Positions 43,667 to 52,838 of a stretch of 64,000 nucleotides of DNA are shown here, in pieces. Made by a program: the position numbers and the translations under genes. Positions within the stretch are counted from its first letter, which is position 1, and each line of letters opens with the position of its first letter. The notes under the pieces are model-generated. The model saw nothing but the letters and a program-made list of their open reading frames with translations. It did no database searches and was not told the origin of the DNA. The DNA comes from Salinibacterium sp. G-O1. GTDB lineage: Bacteria > Actinomycetota > Actinomycetes > Actinomycetales > Microbacteriaceae. The DNA is taken from the NCBI RefSeq assembly GCF_030063305.1, contig NZ_JASISV010000002.1, positions 868,001 to 932,000 of the forward strand, in the 5' to 3' direction.

Positions 43667-44071
43667 TCAGTACGCCACGCCCGCCTGCAGGATGATGTTC
43701 GCGAATGGCGTGTACTCCCCGGAGCGCACGAACGCTCGCGCGTCGCGCGTCATGGCCTTGAACTCGACGTGCGGAATCATGGTGATCTCGACCCCCAGGT
43801 CGTGGAATCGTCGCTGCAGCTCGGCGAGCATCTCCGGGCTCCTCTCCGCGATTTCGGCCGAGACTGTTGCGCCCTCGACGGCGAGTTCGGCCAGCACCGT
43901 GTCGAGCACATCGAGGAAGGCCGGGGCCCCTGGCCGAAACGCGAGGTCGATTCGATCGGCGCCGACCGGGATCGGGAGCCCGGCGTCAGTGACGACGATG
44001 AGGTCGGTGTGACCGGTCTGCGAGATCACCCGCGACAGCGCCGGGTTGATGGTCGTCTGTGTACTTCTCAT
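43667..44071 (-). CDS. rbsD: RbsD/FucU-family sugar mutarotase
   Basis: A 134-residue RbsD-type protein that interconverts pyranose forms (or anomers) of an imported sugar before phosphorylation or isomerisation. The catalytic histidine is in SQTGHTDLIVVTDAGLPIP and the C-terminus has EYTPFANIILQAG. Overlaps the kinase stop as ATGA. The sugar is not fixed by the sequence; ribose is the family default. Confidence 0.85.
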   Translation of the reverse strand: MRSTQTTINPALSRVISQTGHTDLIVVTDAGLPIPVGADRIDLAFRPGAPAFLDVLDTVLAELAVEGATVSAEIAERSPEMLAELQRRFHDLGVEITMIPHVEFKAMTRDARAFVRSGEYTPFANIILQAGVAY

Positions 44072-45057
44072 CGGGAATCCGCCTTGCCTGCCGGTGTCGG
44101 CATTGAACCGGTCTTCAGCAGCGCATCAACGTCGGTGCGGTGCGGGAGGCTAGGAGACGCCCCGCGCTGGGTGACTGTCAGCGCTCCGGCCGCGCCGGCC
44201 CGGCGGATGGCATCGTGCAGCGGCATCCCGAGAGCGATGCTCGCTCCAAGGTATCCGGCGAAGCTGTCGCCCGCAGCGGTCGTGTCAATCGATGTGACGG
44301 GGATGGAGGGAAAGGCGGTCACCTCGTCAGCGGTCACCAGCAGTGCACCCTCGGCAGCGAGGGTAATGATCGCCGCCCTCACCCCGCGTTCGAGGAACCA
44401 GGCGCCGGCCCGCGTCGCGCTCTCGACATCAACAACGTCGATGCCGGTCAGGATGCCGGCCTCAGTCTCGTTTGGCGTCACGATGTCGACGTCTGCCCAG
44501 ATCGCCTCATCGAGAGCGATTGCGGGGGCTGGGTCGAGAACGACCGTCAAGCCATCCTCTCGAGCCCTGCGAATGGCATAGCCGGACAGCGGCGCCGGAA
44601 TCTCGAGCTGCGTCAACAGCACGGACGATTGTGCAGAGCACGCATCAAAGGCCTCGTCTATTTGTGCGGTGCTGAGGTGTTCGTTGGCCAGCGGAACCAT
44701 CACGATGTCGTTCTCGCCGGAATCGTCCACGCGGATGTGAGCGATGCCGGTGCGTTGCCCCTCGATGGCGCGAACATGGTCGATGCTGACGCCCGAGTCG
44801 CGCAACCCATCGATGATGAGGTCATGGAAGAGGTCAGTGCCGACGCAGGCGAGGAAGTGAGCGTTCGCCCCCGCTAGCCCGACCGCAACCGCCTGATTGG
44901 CGCCCTTGCCGCCCAGGACGAGGGTGAACTCGTCGCCGTGGATGGTCTCGCCGCGCGCAGGAAGCCGGCGTGAGAAGGTGGTGAGGTCTGCTGTGACACT
45001 TCCCACAATGATGACGCCGGTGCGAGCCCGTGCATCTTCATCTGACTGATTGCCCAT
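44068..45057 (-). CDS. PfkB-family ribokinase-like sugar kinase
   Basis: A 329-residue ribokinase-like kinase. It has the GGKGANQAVAVGLAGA substrate signature and the anion-hole/catalytic motif DTTAAGDSFAGYLG; the alanine replaces the usual glycine of DTTGAGDSF. ATG at 45057, with GGGGAG six bases upstream, is preferred to a codon ten residues earlier. First gene of the rbsK-rbsD-gntR operon and divergent from the aldolase gene. Substrate could be ribose or a ketose or deoxy sugar. Confidence 0.82.
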   Translation of the reverse strand: MGNQSDEDARARTGVIIVGSVTADLTTFSRRLPARGETIHGDEFTLVLGGKGANQAVAVGLAGANAHFLACVGTDLFHDLIIDGLRDSGVSIDHVRAIEGQRTGIAHIRVDDSGENDIVMVPLANEHLSTAQIDEAFDACSAQSSVLLTQLEIPAPLSGYAIRRAREDGLTVVLDPAPAIALDEAIWADVDIVTPNETEAGILTGIDVVDVESATRAGAWFLERGVRAAIITLAAEGALLVTADEVTAFPSIPVTSIDTTAAGDSFAGYLGASIALGMPLHDAIRRAGAAGALTVTQRGASPSLPHRTDVDALLKTGSMPTPAGKADSR

Positions 45058-45098
45058 TCGGCGACTCCCCTTCGAGCACTTTGACATCTGCGCTTGCC

Positions 45099-45134
45099 TG
45101 TCATTACATTAGCGGGGAAGCACATGTAACGACA
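45099..45134. promoter_or_regulatory. Paired GntR operator in the rbsK/aldolase divergent promoter
   Basis: TGTCATTACA (45099-45108) and, inverted, TGTAACGACA (45125-45134) lie within larger inverted arms CCTGTCATTACAT and ATGTAACGACAGG (one mismatch). They serve both divergent promoters. Confidence 0.65.
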
Positions 45135-45176
45135 GGTCGGCTGTGATGGCGTCGACACACCCTGAACGGAGACGCC

Positions 45177-45836
45177 ATGGACACCACCCCCCGGATCTAT
45201 GTGGACAGCGCGGATGTCACGGCGGTAAGTGAGTTGCTGGCGACACGACTGGTGTTCGGCGTGACCACAAACCCGACGATCCTCGAACGCGGCGGCCAGC
45301 GGCTTGCCAATCTGCCGTCGCTCTATGCGCGGTGGGTCGACGAAGGCGCGAACGAGGTCTTCTTCCAAGCCTGGGGCACCACGGCCGAGTCGATGCTTCA
45401 CAACGCGCAGACGCTTGCCGCGCTGGGTGAACGAGTCGTCGTGAAAGTACCTGCGACGCGCGATGGGTTCATCACCACGCGCGCCCTCGTCGCGCGCGAC
45501 GTTCCCGTTCTCATCACCGCGGTCTACTCCGTGGCGCAGGCGCTCGCCGGCGTCGCCTATGGCGCCCGCTACCTCGCGCCCTATTTTGGTCGGCTCGGCG
45601 ACAACGGGCGTGACGCTCTCGGCCTGATCACCCAGATGCAGAAGGTGTGCGAGGGTTCGGCCACCAACGTGCTCGCGGCAAGCCTTCGATCACCCGACGA
45701 CATCGTCGCGCTTCGGCTCGCCGGCGTCCGGCACTTCACCGCGGCTCCCGACGTAATCTTCGCAGCCCTGCACGACGACATCAGCGAGCAATCGGCTGCC
45801 GATTTCGAGGCGGCCGTGGAGCGTATCTCACCCTGA
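45177..45836 (+). CDS. Transaldolase / fructose-6-phosphate aldolase-like protein (TalC type)
   Basis: A 219-residue short transaldolase of the TalC/FSA group. IYVDSADVTAVSELLATR and FGVTTNPTILERGG form the start of the barrel, and the Schiff-base lysine is in VVVKVPATRDG. It would cleave or form a ketose phosphate with dihydroxyacetone or glyceraldehyde-3-phosphate. ATG with GGAG five bases upstream. Shares a divergent, GntR-site-bearing promoter with rbsK, so it is assigned to that regulon. Confidence 0.83.
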   Translation: MDTTPRIYVDSADVTAVSELLATRLVFGVTTNPTILERGGQRLANLPSLYARWVDEGANEVFFQAWGTTAESMLHNAQTLAALGERVVVKVPATRDGFITTRALVARDVPVLITAVYSVAQALAGVAYGARYLAPYFGRLGDNGRDALGLITQMQKVCEGSATNVLAASLRSPDDIVALRLAGVRHFTAAPDVIFAALHDDISEQSAADFEAAVERISP

Positions 45837-45851
45837 CCGGCCCTCGCCGGC

Positions 45852-46532
45852 TCAGGGAAGCTGGCTTGCCGTCCTAAGCCATTTCTCCACACCAGCGATG
45901 TGCACGGTGGCCAGTGCCTGCGCCAGTTCCGCGTCTCCACTCTCCAGTGCATCGACGATCGCATCGTGTTCAGCGAGGGTTCGCGCCACGGAGCCCGCCT
46001 CTGTCAGTCCGCGCCACAGGCGCGCACGAATGGTGCTGCTGGTGAGGGTGTCGATGAGGCTGGCAAGGTAGCTGTTGCCAGACAACCCAACGATGTCGCG
46101 ATGAAACTGCACATCGTGTCGCACGAGGTTCTCGACATCCGTCTCGGGATCGACCGAGGCAACATCCTCGCGAAGCTTCGATACGCCGGTCGCGTCAATC
46201 GTGCGCGCGGCCATGGCGGTTGCCGCGGGCTCCAGCATCCTGCGCACCTCGAATATCTCGAGTATCGAGGCGTCGTCGTGCAGATCGATCACGAACGAGA
46301 TCGCTTCCAGGAGCAACTGCGGCTCGAGGCTGGTGACATAGGTGCCGTCACCGCGGCGCACATCCAGCACGCGGATGACCTCGAGCGCTTTCACTGCTTC
46401 ACGCATTGAGCTGCGTGAGAGCCCGAGCCGTTCGCTGAGCTCCTTCTCCGGTGGAAGCCGGTCCCCCGGCGCCAGCTCACCACTGACGATCATCGCCTTG
46501 ATTTTCTGAATCGCCTCGTCGGTCACAGCCAC
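45852..46532 (-). CDS. FadR-family (GntR/FCD) transcriptional regulator of the L-fucose genes
   Basis: A 226-residue regulator with a winged helix (PGDRLPPEKELSERLGLS, SRSSMREAVKALEVIRVL) and an all-helical FCD ligand domain with metal-site-like residues (VRHDVQFHRDIVGLSGN, LAEHDAIVDAL). GTG at 46532 is chosen because TACACT lies seven bases upstream; an ATG 11 codons earlier overlaps that box. It diverges from the fuconolactonase gene over a palindrome that recurs upstream of the dehydratase gene. Probably senses a fuconate-type acid. Confidence 0.86.
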   Translation of the reverse strand: MAVTDEAIQKIKAMIVSGELAPGDRLPPEKELSERLGLSRSSMREAVKALEVIRVLDVRRGDGTYVTSLEPQLLLEAISFVIDLHDDASILEIFEVRRMLEPAATAMAARTIDATGVSKLREDVASVDPETDVENLVRHDVQFHRDIVGLSGNSYLASLIDTLTSSTIRARLWRGLTEAGSVARTLAEHDAIVDALESGDAELAQALATVHIAGVEKWLRTASQLP

Positions 46533-46539
46533 GGCACAC

Positions 46540-46583
46540 AGTGTATGCGGTTGTGGGCCAAACATCCGATGTCACGGCACAAT
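46540..46583. promoter_or_regulatory. Divergent promoter with FadR-type operator
   Basis: The operator ACATCCGATGT (46563-46573, 5-bp arms around one base) lies between the fadR -10 box (minus TACACT, 46540-46545) and the fuconolactonase -10 box (CACAAT, 46578-46583, six bases before ATG). The 13-mer AACATCCGATGTC recurs, inverted, at 49175-49187. Confidence 0.7.
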
Positions 46584-46589
46584 GGGACC

Positions 46590-47456
46590 ATGCGCCTCAT
46601 CGACACCCACCTGCATCTGTGGGACCCGAATCGGTTCGACTACGCGTGGCTCGACGCCGTGCCCGGCTTGCGGCAAACGTTTGGGCTTGCCGAATTGGCG
46701 GACGCATCGATCCCCGCCGAGGGCGAACTGCGAGAGTACGTGTTCATGCAGGCCGATTGCGCGCCGGCACAGGCCGTCGCGGAGGTGGACTGGGTCGCCG
46801 AGCTGGCGGAGGATGCCCCGATCCGCGGCATCATCGCGTTCGCTCCCGTGGAAGATGAATCCGGACTGGACGCCTCGCTCGAGCATTTCGCGTCCCGCCC
46901 GCTGGTCAAAGGGGTCAGACGGCTGCTGCAGTCCGAGCCCGCGGGATTCTCGCGATCTGAGGCGTTCCTTGCGGGCGCTCGCCGGCTCACGGGAGCCGGC
47001 TTGACCTTCGACGCCTGCGTCACAGCCGACCAGCTGGAGGATGTCGCGGTGCTCGCCCGCGCGGTACCCGACCTGCGAATCGTGCTCGATCACCTCGGCA
47101 AGCCCACCATCGGTGAGGCGGGAACGGCTGACCGGGATGGCTTCGACCGCTGGCGCGCCGACCTCGGCAATGTTGCGGCTGAACCAAATGTGTGCGTGAA
47201 GCTCTCCGGGCTGCCCGCACAGGCGACGGCATCCTGGACCACGGCGCTCCTCACCCCGTACCTCGACGCCGCACTCGACGCATTCGGGGCTGAGCGAACC
47301 ATGTTCGGCAGCGACTGGCCTGCATCATCAGGCCAGTCCAGCTACCAGCGTTGGATCGAGTTTGTGCAGGAGTGGCTGGAAGGTGCCGTCGACGACGAAG
47401 ACGCGCAGCGCATCCGGTTCATGAATGCGCAGCGCGTCTACCGTCTGCCGAGCTGA
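46590..47456 (+). CDS. L-fucono-1,5-lactonase-like amidohydrolase
   Basis: A 288-residue COG3618 amidohydrolase (MRLIDTHLHLWDPNRFDYAW). The metal HxH is in DTHLHLW, with the later ligand region VLDHLGKP and the final Asp in FGSDWPAS. Relatives hydrolyse L-fuconolactone, rhamnonolactone or galactarolactone. Given the fuconate dehydratase and FucU nearby, the fuconolactone step is the best fit. Apparently leaderless; convergent with the SDR gene. Confidence 0.82.
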   Translation: MRLIDTHLHLWDPNRFDYAWLDAVPGLRQTFGLAELADASIPAEGELREYVFMQADCAPAQAVAEVDWVAELAEDAPIRGIIAFAPVEDESGLDASLEHFASRPLVKGVRRLLQSEPAGFSRSEAFLAGARRLTGAGLTFDACVTADQLEDVAVLARAVPDLRIVLDHLGKPTIGEAGTADRDGFDRWRADLGNVAAEPNVCVKLSGLPAQATASWTTALLTPYLDAALDAFGAERTMFGSDWPASSGQSSYQRWIEFVQEWLEGAVDDEDAQRIRFMNAQRVYRLPS

Positions 47457-47468
47457 TACTCCTGCCGC

Positions 47469-48236
47469 CTACTGGCCGGGCGGGCGCAACCTGAGTTCCT
47501 GCATTCCGCCGTCAACGGCAATCGACGTTCCCGTCGTCGAACCAGAGAGCGGGCTGACGAGGTAGGACACGGCACCGGCGATCTCGTCCGCCGCCACCAA
47601 GCGTCCGTGGGGCTGGCGAGCCTGAAGAGCTGCGCGTTCCGCCTCGGGGTCGGCTGCGGCATCCAGCAGGCGCGCCACCCACGGAGTGTCTGCGGTGCCG
47701 GGATTCACCACATTCACCCGGATTCCTTCCCGAACATGGTCGGCGGCCATGGCACGCGTCAGCGAGAGCACGGCGCCCTTGGTTGCCGTGTACAGGGCGC
47801 GCTGCGGCAGACCCGCCGTCGCCGCGATGGATGCGATGTTGCAGACCGAGGCCGCGGGCGAGCGACGCAGCCAGGGCAGCGCGGCAGCGGTCGTGCGCGC
47901 AATGCCAGTGACGTTGACGCTCAGCACCCTGGCCCACTCGTCGTCATCGTTGGCGGCGATGTCGCCGGCCGCCCCCATCCCGGCGTTGTTGACCAGAATG
48001 TCGATGCGACCGAACTGTTCGGCAACAGCATCCACAGCGGTAGTCACCGAAACTCGATTAGAGACATCGGCAGCGAATGCCGCGTGGGCCGGGTTGGCGT
48101 CGGCGGGGTTCAGGTCGAAGACCGCCACCTGCGCGCCCTCGGCGTGAAGCCGGTCGGCGATGGCCGCCCCGATGCCCGACGCGCCGCCGGTCACGATCGC
48201 GACCAGACCGTCGAGGGGGCGAGTGGACTCAGACAT
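47469..48236 (-). CDS. SDR-family dehydrogenase (probable 2-keto-3-deoxy-L-fuconate dehydrogenase)
   Basis: A 255-residue classical short-chain dehydrogenase. NAD-binding VTGGASGIGAAIADRL, NNAG in ILVNNAGMG, and the catalytic Ser, Tyr and Lys in NIASIAATAGLPQRALYTATK. It would oxidise 2-keto-3-deoxy-L-fuconate at C4; L-fucose dehydrogenase is an alternative role for this family. ATG at 48236 overlaps the end of the hydrolase gene by eight bases, so the two are coupled. Confidence 0.8.
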   Translation of the reverse strand: MSESTRPLDGLVAIVTGGASGIGAAIADRLHAEGAQVAVFDLNPADANPAHAAFAADVSNRVSVTTAVDAVAEQFGRIDILVNNAGMGAAGDIAANDDDEWARVLSVNVTGIARTTAAALPWLRRSPAASVCNIASIAATAGLPQRALYTATKGAVLSLTRAMAADHVREGIRVNVVNPGTADTPWVARLLDAAADPEAERAALQARQPHGRLVAADEIAGAVSYLVSPLSGSTTGTSIAVDGGMQELRLRPPGQ

Positions 48237-49095
48237 TGGTTTCTCCTGAATGTGCGACGAACTCCTGACGCTGACGACCGAGGCCGTCGACCTCAATCTC
48301 GCAGACGTCTCCGGGCTTCAGGTACGGGAATCGCCCCGACAGTGCAACGCCCTCGGGCGTTCCCGTCAGCACGAGATCCCCCGGTTCCAGAACCAGGTAC
48401 TGGCTGAGGTGCCACAACACGAAGTTCACGTCGAAGATCAGGTCACGGGTGGACGAATCCTGTCGCGGCTCACCGTTGACCCAGCTGCGCAGTCGAAGAT
48501 CCGTGGCGTCAACCTCATCCGGTGTGACAAGCCAGGGTCCGGTGGGGTTGAATCCAGCAGCACACTTGCCCTTCGACCACTGGCCGCCAGACTCCTCGAT
48601 CTGGAAGGTGCGCTCGGAAACGTCGTTGGCCGTGACGAATCCGGCGATGTAGTCACCTGCGACAGCGGGCGACTCGAGATACGACACACGCTTGCCGATC
48701 ACAACGCCGAGCTCGACCTCCCAGTCGGTCTTGACGCTGTTCTTCGGGATCTCGACGGTGTCGTACGGCCCCACGACGGTGTTGGGCGTCTTCATGAACA
48801 TGATCGGGATGGTCGGCGGCGCCGAGCCAGATTCGGCGGCGTGCGCCGCGTAGTTCATACCGATGCACACGACGGCGCTCGGTCGCGCAATGGGTGCTCC
48901 CACGCGCATCTCGCCAGCGCCCTCGAGGATCGGGAGACTGCCCGTCGCCAACGCTGACGCGACAACCTCCTGCGGGTCTGACGCCAGGAACGCACCGTCG
49001 ATGTTGCTCGTGATGCTGCGAAGATCCCGGTATCGGTCACCATCCATGACGACGGGGATCTCGCTGCCGACGTCGCCGAGGCGTGCGAATTTCAT
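48229..49095 (-). CDS. FAH-family hydrolase (probable 2,4-diketo-3-deoxy-L-fuconate hydrolase)
   Basis: A 288-residue fumarylacetoacetate hydrolase-family protein: AVVCIGMNYAAHAAESG, then metal-site acidic residues in WEVELGVVIGKRV, GFVTANDVSERTFQ and GDLVLTGTPEGVAL. In the oxidative fucose route it would split the 2,4-diketo acid to pyruvate and lactate. ATG at 49095 has AGGAG five bases upstream. Divergent from the dehydratase gene across a FadR-type operator. Confidence 0.82.
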   Translation of the reverse strand: MKFARLGDVGSEIPVVMDGDRYRDLRSITSNIDGAFLASDPQEVVASALATGSLPILEGAGEMRVGAPIARPSAVVCIGMNYAAHAAESGSAPPTIPIMFMKTPNTVVGPYDTVEIPKNSVKTDWEVELGVVIGKRVSYLESPAVAGDYIAGFVTANDVSERTFQIEESGGQWSKGKCAAGFNPTGPWLVTPDEVDATDLRLRSWVNGEPRQDSSTRDLIFDVNFVLWHLSQYLVLEPGDLVLTGTPEGVALSGRFPYLKPGDVCEIEVDGLGRQRQEFVAHSGETNV

Positions 49096-49163
49096 AATTC
49101 TCCTGCTCTGCCGGCTCGCATCTGAAATCGACACTCCCGTCGGGGGCGTCGTAGCCGTCCACG

Positions 49164-49193
49164 TTGACAGTATAGACATCGGATGTTTACACT
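49164..49193 (+). promoter_or_regulatory. Fuconate dehydratase promoter with FadR-type operator
   Basis: -35 TTGACA (49164-49169), 18-bp spacer and -10 TACACT (49188-49193). The operator ACATCGGATGT (49176-49186) lies inside the spacer, as expected for a repressor. It is the inverted copy of the fadR/lactonase operator. Confidence 0.7.
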
Positions 49194-49218
49194 TCGAGGG
49201 CTGAACGCAAGGAGCCCC

Positions 49219-50499
49219 ATGAGCCGCATCGTCGCCCTCGACACCACCGATATCCGTTTCCCCACCTCCCTGTCCCTGGATGGTTCGGACGCGATGAACC
49301 CGGATCCCGACTACTCCGCCGCGTATGTGCGCATCGTGACGGACGCCGACGACGGCATCGACGGGCACGGATTCGTCTTCACGATCGGCCGCGGGAACGA
49401 CGTTCAGGTCGCCGCCATCGACTCCCTCGCCGCCCACCTGGTCGGAATGGATGTCGAGCACTTTCTCGACGACATGGGCGCCGCGGCGCGGCATCTTGTC
49501 TGGGATTCCCAACTGAGGTGGCTGGGGCCCGAGAAGGGCGTGATGCACATGGCCATCGGCGCCGTGATCAACGCCCTCTGGGACATCAAATGCAAACGAG
49601 CGGGATTGCCGCTGTGGCAGTTGCTGTCGCGAATGTCGCCCGAGGAGATCGTTGCGCTCGTCGACTTCCGTTACCTCACCAACGCGCTCACCCCCGATGA
49701 GGCCCTGCAGATCCTTCGGGCTGCGGAAGCTGGTCGCGACGAGCGCGAAGCCGCTCTTCTCGACACGGGCTACCCGGCATACACGACGACCCCCGGATGG
49801 CTGGGCTACTCCGACGAAAAGCTCGCGAGACTGTGCCGCGAGGCAATCGCCGATGGTTTCGTGCAGATCAAGCTCAAGGTGGGCGCGAACCTGGACGACG
49901 ACATTCGACGCCTTGGTGTGGCTCGCGACACCGTTGGGCCAGACTTTCCGCTCGCGATCGATGCCAACCAGCGCTGGGAGGTTGCCGAGGCCATCGAGTG
50001 GGTCGGGGCGTTGGCACAGTTCGACCTGGCCTGGATCGAAGAGCCGACCAGCCCCGACGACATCCTCGGCCATGCCGAGATCGCCCGTGGCGTGCACCCG
50101 GTGCGGGTCGCCACCGGCGAGCACGCAGCCAATCGCGTCATGTTCAAACAATTTCTTCAGGCGGAAGCGATGCATGTCATGCAGATCGACGCCGCCCGCG
50201 TCGGCGGTGTCAACGAGAACGTCGCGCAGCTGCTGTTGGCAGCAAAATTTGGCGTGCCGGTCTGCCCGCACGCTGGAGGAGTCGGGCTGTGCGAGGCCGT
50301 GCAGCACCTTTCGATGTTCGACTTCGTTGCGGTCAGCGGCAGCCGCGAGGGCCGCATGATCGAGTTCGTCGATCATCTCCACGAGCACTTCGTGGTGCCC
50401 ACCGATGTGCGCAAGGGTGCCTACATGCCACCGCTCGCCCCCGGCAATGGCATGGAAATGCACGAATCGAGCCGTTCCGAGTTCACCTATGCCAACTAA
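49219..50499 (+). CDS. L-fuconate dehydratase (enolase superfamily)
   Basis: Dehydrates L-fuconate to 2-keto-3-deoxy-L-fuconate. The 426-residue protein has the fuconate dehydratase opening [20 protein letters not shown]. Its catalytic residues fall at K218 and K220 (QIKLKVG), metal ligands D248, E274 and E301, and base H351 (CPHAGGVG). As I recall, this numbering equals that of the characterised Xanthomonas enzyme. ATG at 49219 with AAGGAG four bases upstream. Overlaps the aldo/keto reductase gene by 11 bases. The strongest functional anchor in the sugar island. Confidence 0.93.
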   Translation: MSRIVALDTTDIRFPTSLSLDGSDAMNPDPDYSAAYVRIVTDADDGIDGHGFVFTIGRGNDVQVAAIDSLAAHLVGMDVEHFLDDMGAAARHLVWDSQLRWLGPEKGVMHMAIGAVINALWDIKCKRAGLPLWQLLSRMSPEEIVALVDFRYLTNALTPDEALQILRAAEAGRDEREAALLDTGYPAYTTTPGWLGYSDEKLARLCREAIADGFVQIKLKVGANLDDDIRRLGVARDTVGPDFPLAIDANQRWEVAEAIEWVGALAQFDLAWIEEPTSPDDILGHAEIARGVHPVRVATGEHAANRVMFKQFLQAEAMHVMQIDAARVGGVNENVAQLLLAAKFGVPVCPHAGGVGLCEAVQHLSMFDFVAVSGSREGRMIEFVDHLHEHFVVPTDVRKGAYMPPLAPGNGMEMHESSRSEFTYAN

Positions 50500-51460
50500 C
50501 GCGATCACAGGGTTGCCCTTCACTCCGTACGCCTATGGCGCGGCGAACCTGGGAAACCTGTTCCGGGAGATCTCCGACGACGACGCCGAGGAGATTCTGC
50601 ACACCGCCTGGGATGCCGGCGTCCGATATTTCGACACAGCGCCGCACTACGGGCTGGGACTGTCGGAGCGTCGGTTGGGTGCCTTCCTCGCAACGAAACC
50701 GCGCGACGAGTTCGTCATCTCCACGAAAGTGGGTCGGTTGCTGCGCCCCAACCCCGAGGGTGCCGGCTCGCTGGACACCGAGAACGACTTCTGTGTGCCC
50801 GCGACCCTCAAGCGCGTCTGGGACTTCTCAGCCGAGGGAATCCAGACCTCGCTCACAGAATCGCTCGAGCGTCTCGGATTAGACCGGGTCGATGTGCTCT
50901 ACCTGCATGACCCCGAGAAGCACGACGTCAATGCAGCGATCGACGAGGCGCTTCCTGCCCTTGTGTCGCTGCGCGAGGCGGGAACCGTCAGCGCGGTCGG
51001 CGTGGGATCCATGTCGACCGAAGCCCTGCTCGCGTGCGCTACGCACAGCGATGTTGACCTGCTCATGATCGCCGGTCGCTACACGCTGGCCGAGCAGCCC
51101 GCGGCAGCCGACGTGCTTCCCGTGTGCCACGACAAGGGAATCGGGGTCGTTACCGCATCCATCTTCAACTCGGGCCTGCTGTCAACCGAAAACCCGTCGG
51201 CAGGCGGTCGCTACGACTACGGGTCTGTGCCGCCCGAGCTGTGGGAGCGCGTGCTCGCCATCACGGACGTGTGCCGCTCCTTCGATGTTCCCCTGCCAGC
51301 AGCCGCGCTCCAGTACACACTGCGCGACAGTGCGGTGCGCTCGGTCGTCGTGGGAGGCAGCCGCCCCACGCACCTGCGCCAGAACGCCGAGTATATGAAT
51401 TCACCGATCCCCGAGGAGCTCTGGACGGCCCTGGCCGACCGCGGGCTCATCCCGGCCTGA
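50489..51460 (+). CDS. Aldo/keto reductase, probable L-fucose (D-threo-aldose) 1-dehydrogenase
   Basis: A 323-residue aldo/keto reductase ([18 protein letters not shown] with the catalytic Asp and Tyr, then [11 protein letters not shown] with the Lys and [10 protein letters not shown] with the His). The group includes D-threo-aldose 1-dehydrogenases that oxidise L-fucose to L-fuconolactone with NAD(P). ATG at 50489 starts inside the dehydratase gene, implying coupling. It would supply the substrate of the lactonase at 46590. Confidence 0.85.
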   Translation: MPTNAITGLPFTPYAYGAANLGNLFREISDDDAEEILHTAWDAGVRYFDTAPHYGLGLSERRLGAFLATKPRDEFVISTKVGRLLRPNPEGAGSLDTENDFCVPATLKRVWDFSAEGIQTSLTESLERLGLDRVDVLYLHDPEKHDVNAAIDEALPALVSLREAGTVSAVGVGSMSTEALLACATHSDVDLLMIAGRYTLAEQPAAADVLPVCHDKGIGVVTASIFNSGLLSTENPSAGGRYDYGSVPPELWERVLAITDVCRSFDVPLPAAALQYTLRDSAVRSVVVGGSRPTHLRQNAEYMNSPIPEELWTALADRGLIPA

Positions 51461-51482
51461 CGCAACGAGAGAGGACGCGAGA

Positions 51483-51899
51483 ATGCTTGAAGGAATTCAC
51501 CCACTGCTCAGCGGCGAACTGCTGCTGCACCTGGATGCGATGGGCCACAGTGACGCGGTAGTCATCGCCGACGCACACTTCCCGGCTGCGGCCCTCAGCA
51601 GCCGGATCGTCGTACTGCCCGGCACGACAACGCCGGAGGTCCTGGCCGCGATCCGTACCGTCATCCCGCTGGATGATGACCCCTCTGTTGACCTGATGAC
51701 ATCGGCGGATGGCGCGATTCTTGACGTGCAGAACGAACTCATGGTCGCGGCGGGAACCACCAGCGCGACGACGCGATTCATCGACAGGTTCGCCTACTAT
51801 GAGGCCGCCCGAGATGCGTTCCTCATCGTGCGCACGGGCGAGACCCGCAAATATGGCAACGCGCTTCTTCGCAAGGGCGTCGTGGGGCACCCACAATGA
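51483..51899 (+). CDS. fucU: L-fucose mutarotase FucU
   Basis: A 138-residue RbsD/FucU protein: MLEGIHPLLSGELLLHLDAM, then GHSDAVVIADAHFPA with the catalytic His and Asp, and an ARDAFLIVRTGETRKYGN C-terminal segment typical of FucU. It equilibrates alpha- and beta-fucose for the dehydrogenase. Last gene of the rightward fucD-AKR-fucU operon; GAGAGGA precedes the ATG. Convergent with the epimerase gene. Confidence 0.88.
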   Translation: MLEGIHPLLSGELLLHLDAMGHSDAVVIADAHFPAAALSSRIVVLPGTTTPEVLAAIRTVIPLDDDPSVDLMTSADGAILDVQNELMVAAGTTSATTRFIDRFAYYEAARDAFLIVRTGETRKYGNALLRKGVVGHPQ

Positions 51900-51922
51900 T
51901 CCGGGACCCAAAGGCTCGCGAA

Positions 51923-52792
51923 TCAGTGCATGGCGATCGAGTCAACACCATGAATGCGGTCACGGATGAAGCGATTCGCGTGCGCCGCGAGGTCATCCGA
52001 GTCTTCCCAGAGGTTGCGCCAAATCGCCAGCGTGTTGCTGAGGTCGGCGTTCACGACCGCGGAGGAGAACGACTCGAAGACCACAGGGCCGTCGTAACCG
52101 ATGCGAGCGAGGCCCCGGAAGAACCCGTCGAAGTCGACGGTGCCGGAGCCCAGGTACCCACGGTGGCTCTCGCCGATGTGGACGTAGCCGAGCCGATCCC
52201 CGGCGTCGAGGACGGCGCCGAACTGATCGGATTCTTCGATGTTCATGTGGTACGTATCCAGGTGAACGGAGACATTGTCGCTCCGAAGCCGATCCAGGTA
52301 GGTGACCGCACCGCGCGCGGTGTTGAAGACGTTGGACTCGTACCTGTTGACGACCTCCAGCGAGAGGCGGATGCCGCGCTCGGCGGCCTTGCGCGCCACC
52401 CTGTCGATGGCTGCCGCGCTCGCCGCCGTGCCGGCCTCCGTGGGAGGCGCTGGGTACTTGCGCATGGCCGAGTAGATCACGCCACACAGGGTGTCACCGC
52501 CCATCGTCGCGACGTGGTCGAGGCATTTCTCGAGTTCGGATTCGCCGCGCGCGACGATCGATGGGTCGGTGCTCGACAGGTCGGTGTGCTCCGTAAGACC
52601 CAGCGACGCTGTGACCGCCAGGTCGTTGTCTCGCAGGATGTGCGCGGCCATGCTCGAGTCGAAATGGTCAGGATCCATGAGCGGAATCTCGATCAGGTCG
52701 AACCCGGCCGCCTTGGTTCGTTCGATGGCGTTGCGCACCCCGCTCTCGTCGAACGTGCCGGTGAATACGAGTGCGTGAGCGCCTATGAGCAT
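51923..52792 (-). CDS. Ketose 3-epimerase-like TIM-barrel protein (tagatose/psicose 3-epimerase family)
   Basis: A 289-residue xylose-isomerase-like TIM barrel. It matches D-tagatose/D-psicose/L-ribulose 3-epimerases in FDLIEIPLMDP, CGVIYSAMRKYP, LSLEVVNRYE (metal Glu), VHLDTYHMNIEE (metal Asp and His) and HIGESHRGYLGSG; the last metal Glu is in VFESFSSAVV. It inverts C3 of a free ketose. GAAGGT precedes the ATG. Divergent from rbsA across a GntR-type site, so assigned to that regulon. Confidence 0.85.
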   Translation of the reverse strand: MLIGAHALVFTGTFDESGVRNAIERTKAAGFDLIEIPLMDPDHFDSSMAAHILRDNDLAVTASLGLTEHTDLSSTDPSIVARGESELEKCLDHVATMGGDTLCGVIYSAMRKYPAPPTEAGTAASAAAIDRVARKAAERGIRLSLEVVNRYESNVFNTARGAVTYLDRLRSDNVSVHLDTYHMNIEESDQFGAVLDAGDRLGYVHIGESHRGYLGSGTVDFDGFFRGLARIGYDGPVVFESFSSAVVNADLSNTLAIWRNLWEDSDDLAAHANRFIRDRIHGVDSIAMH

Positions 52793-52838
52793 GTTTTTAC
52801 CTTCGATAAGAGAGCGATTCCCTGACTTGTGATCAAGA

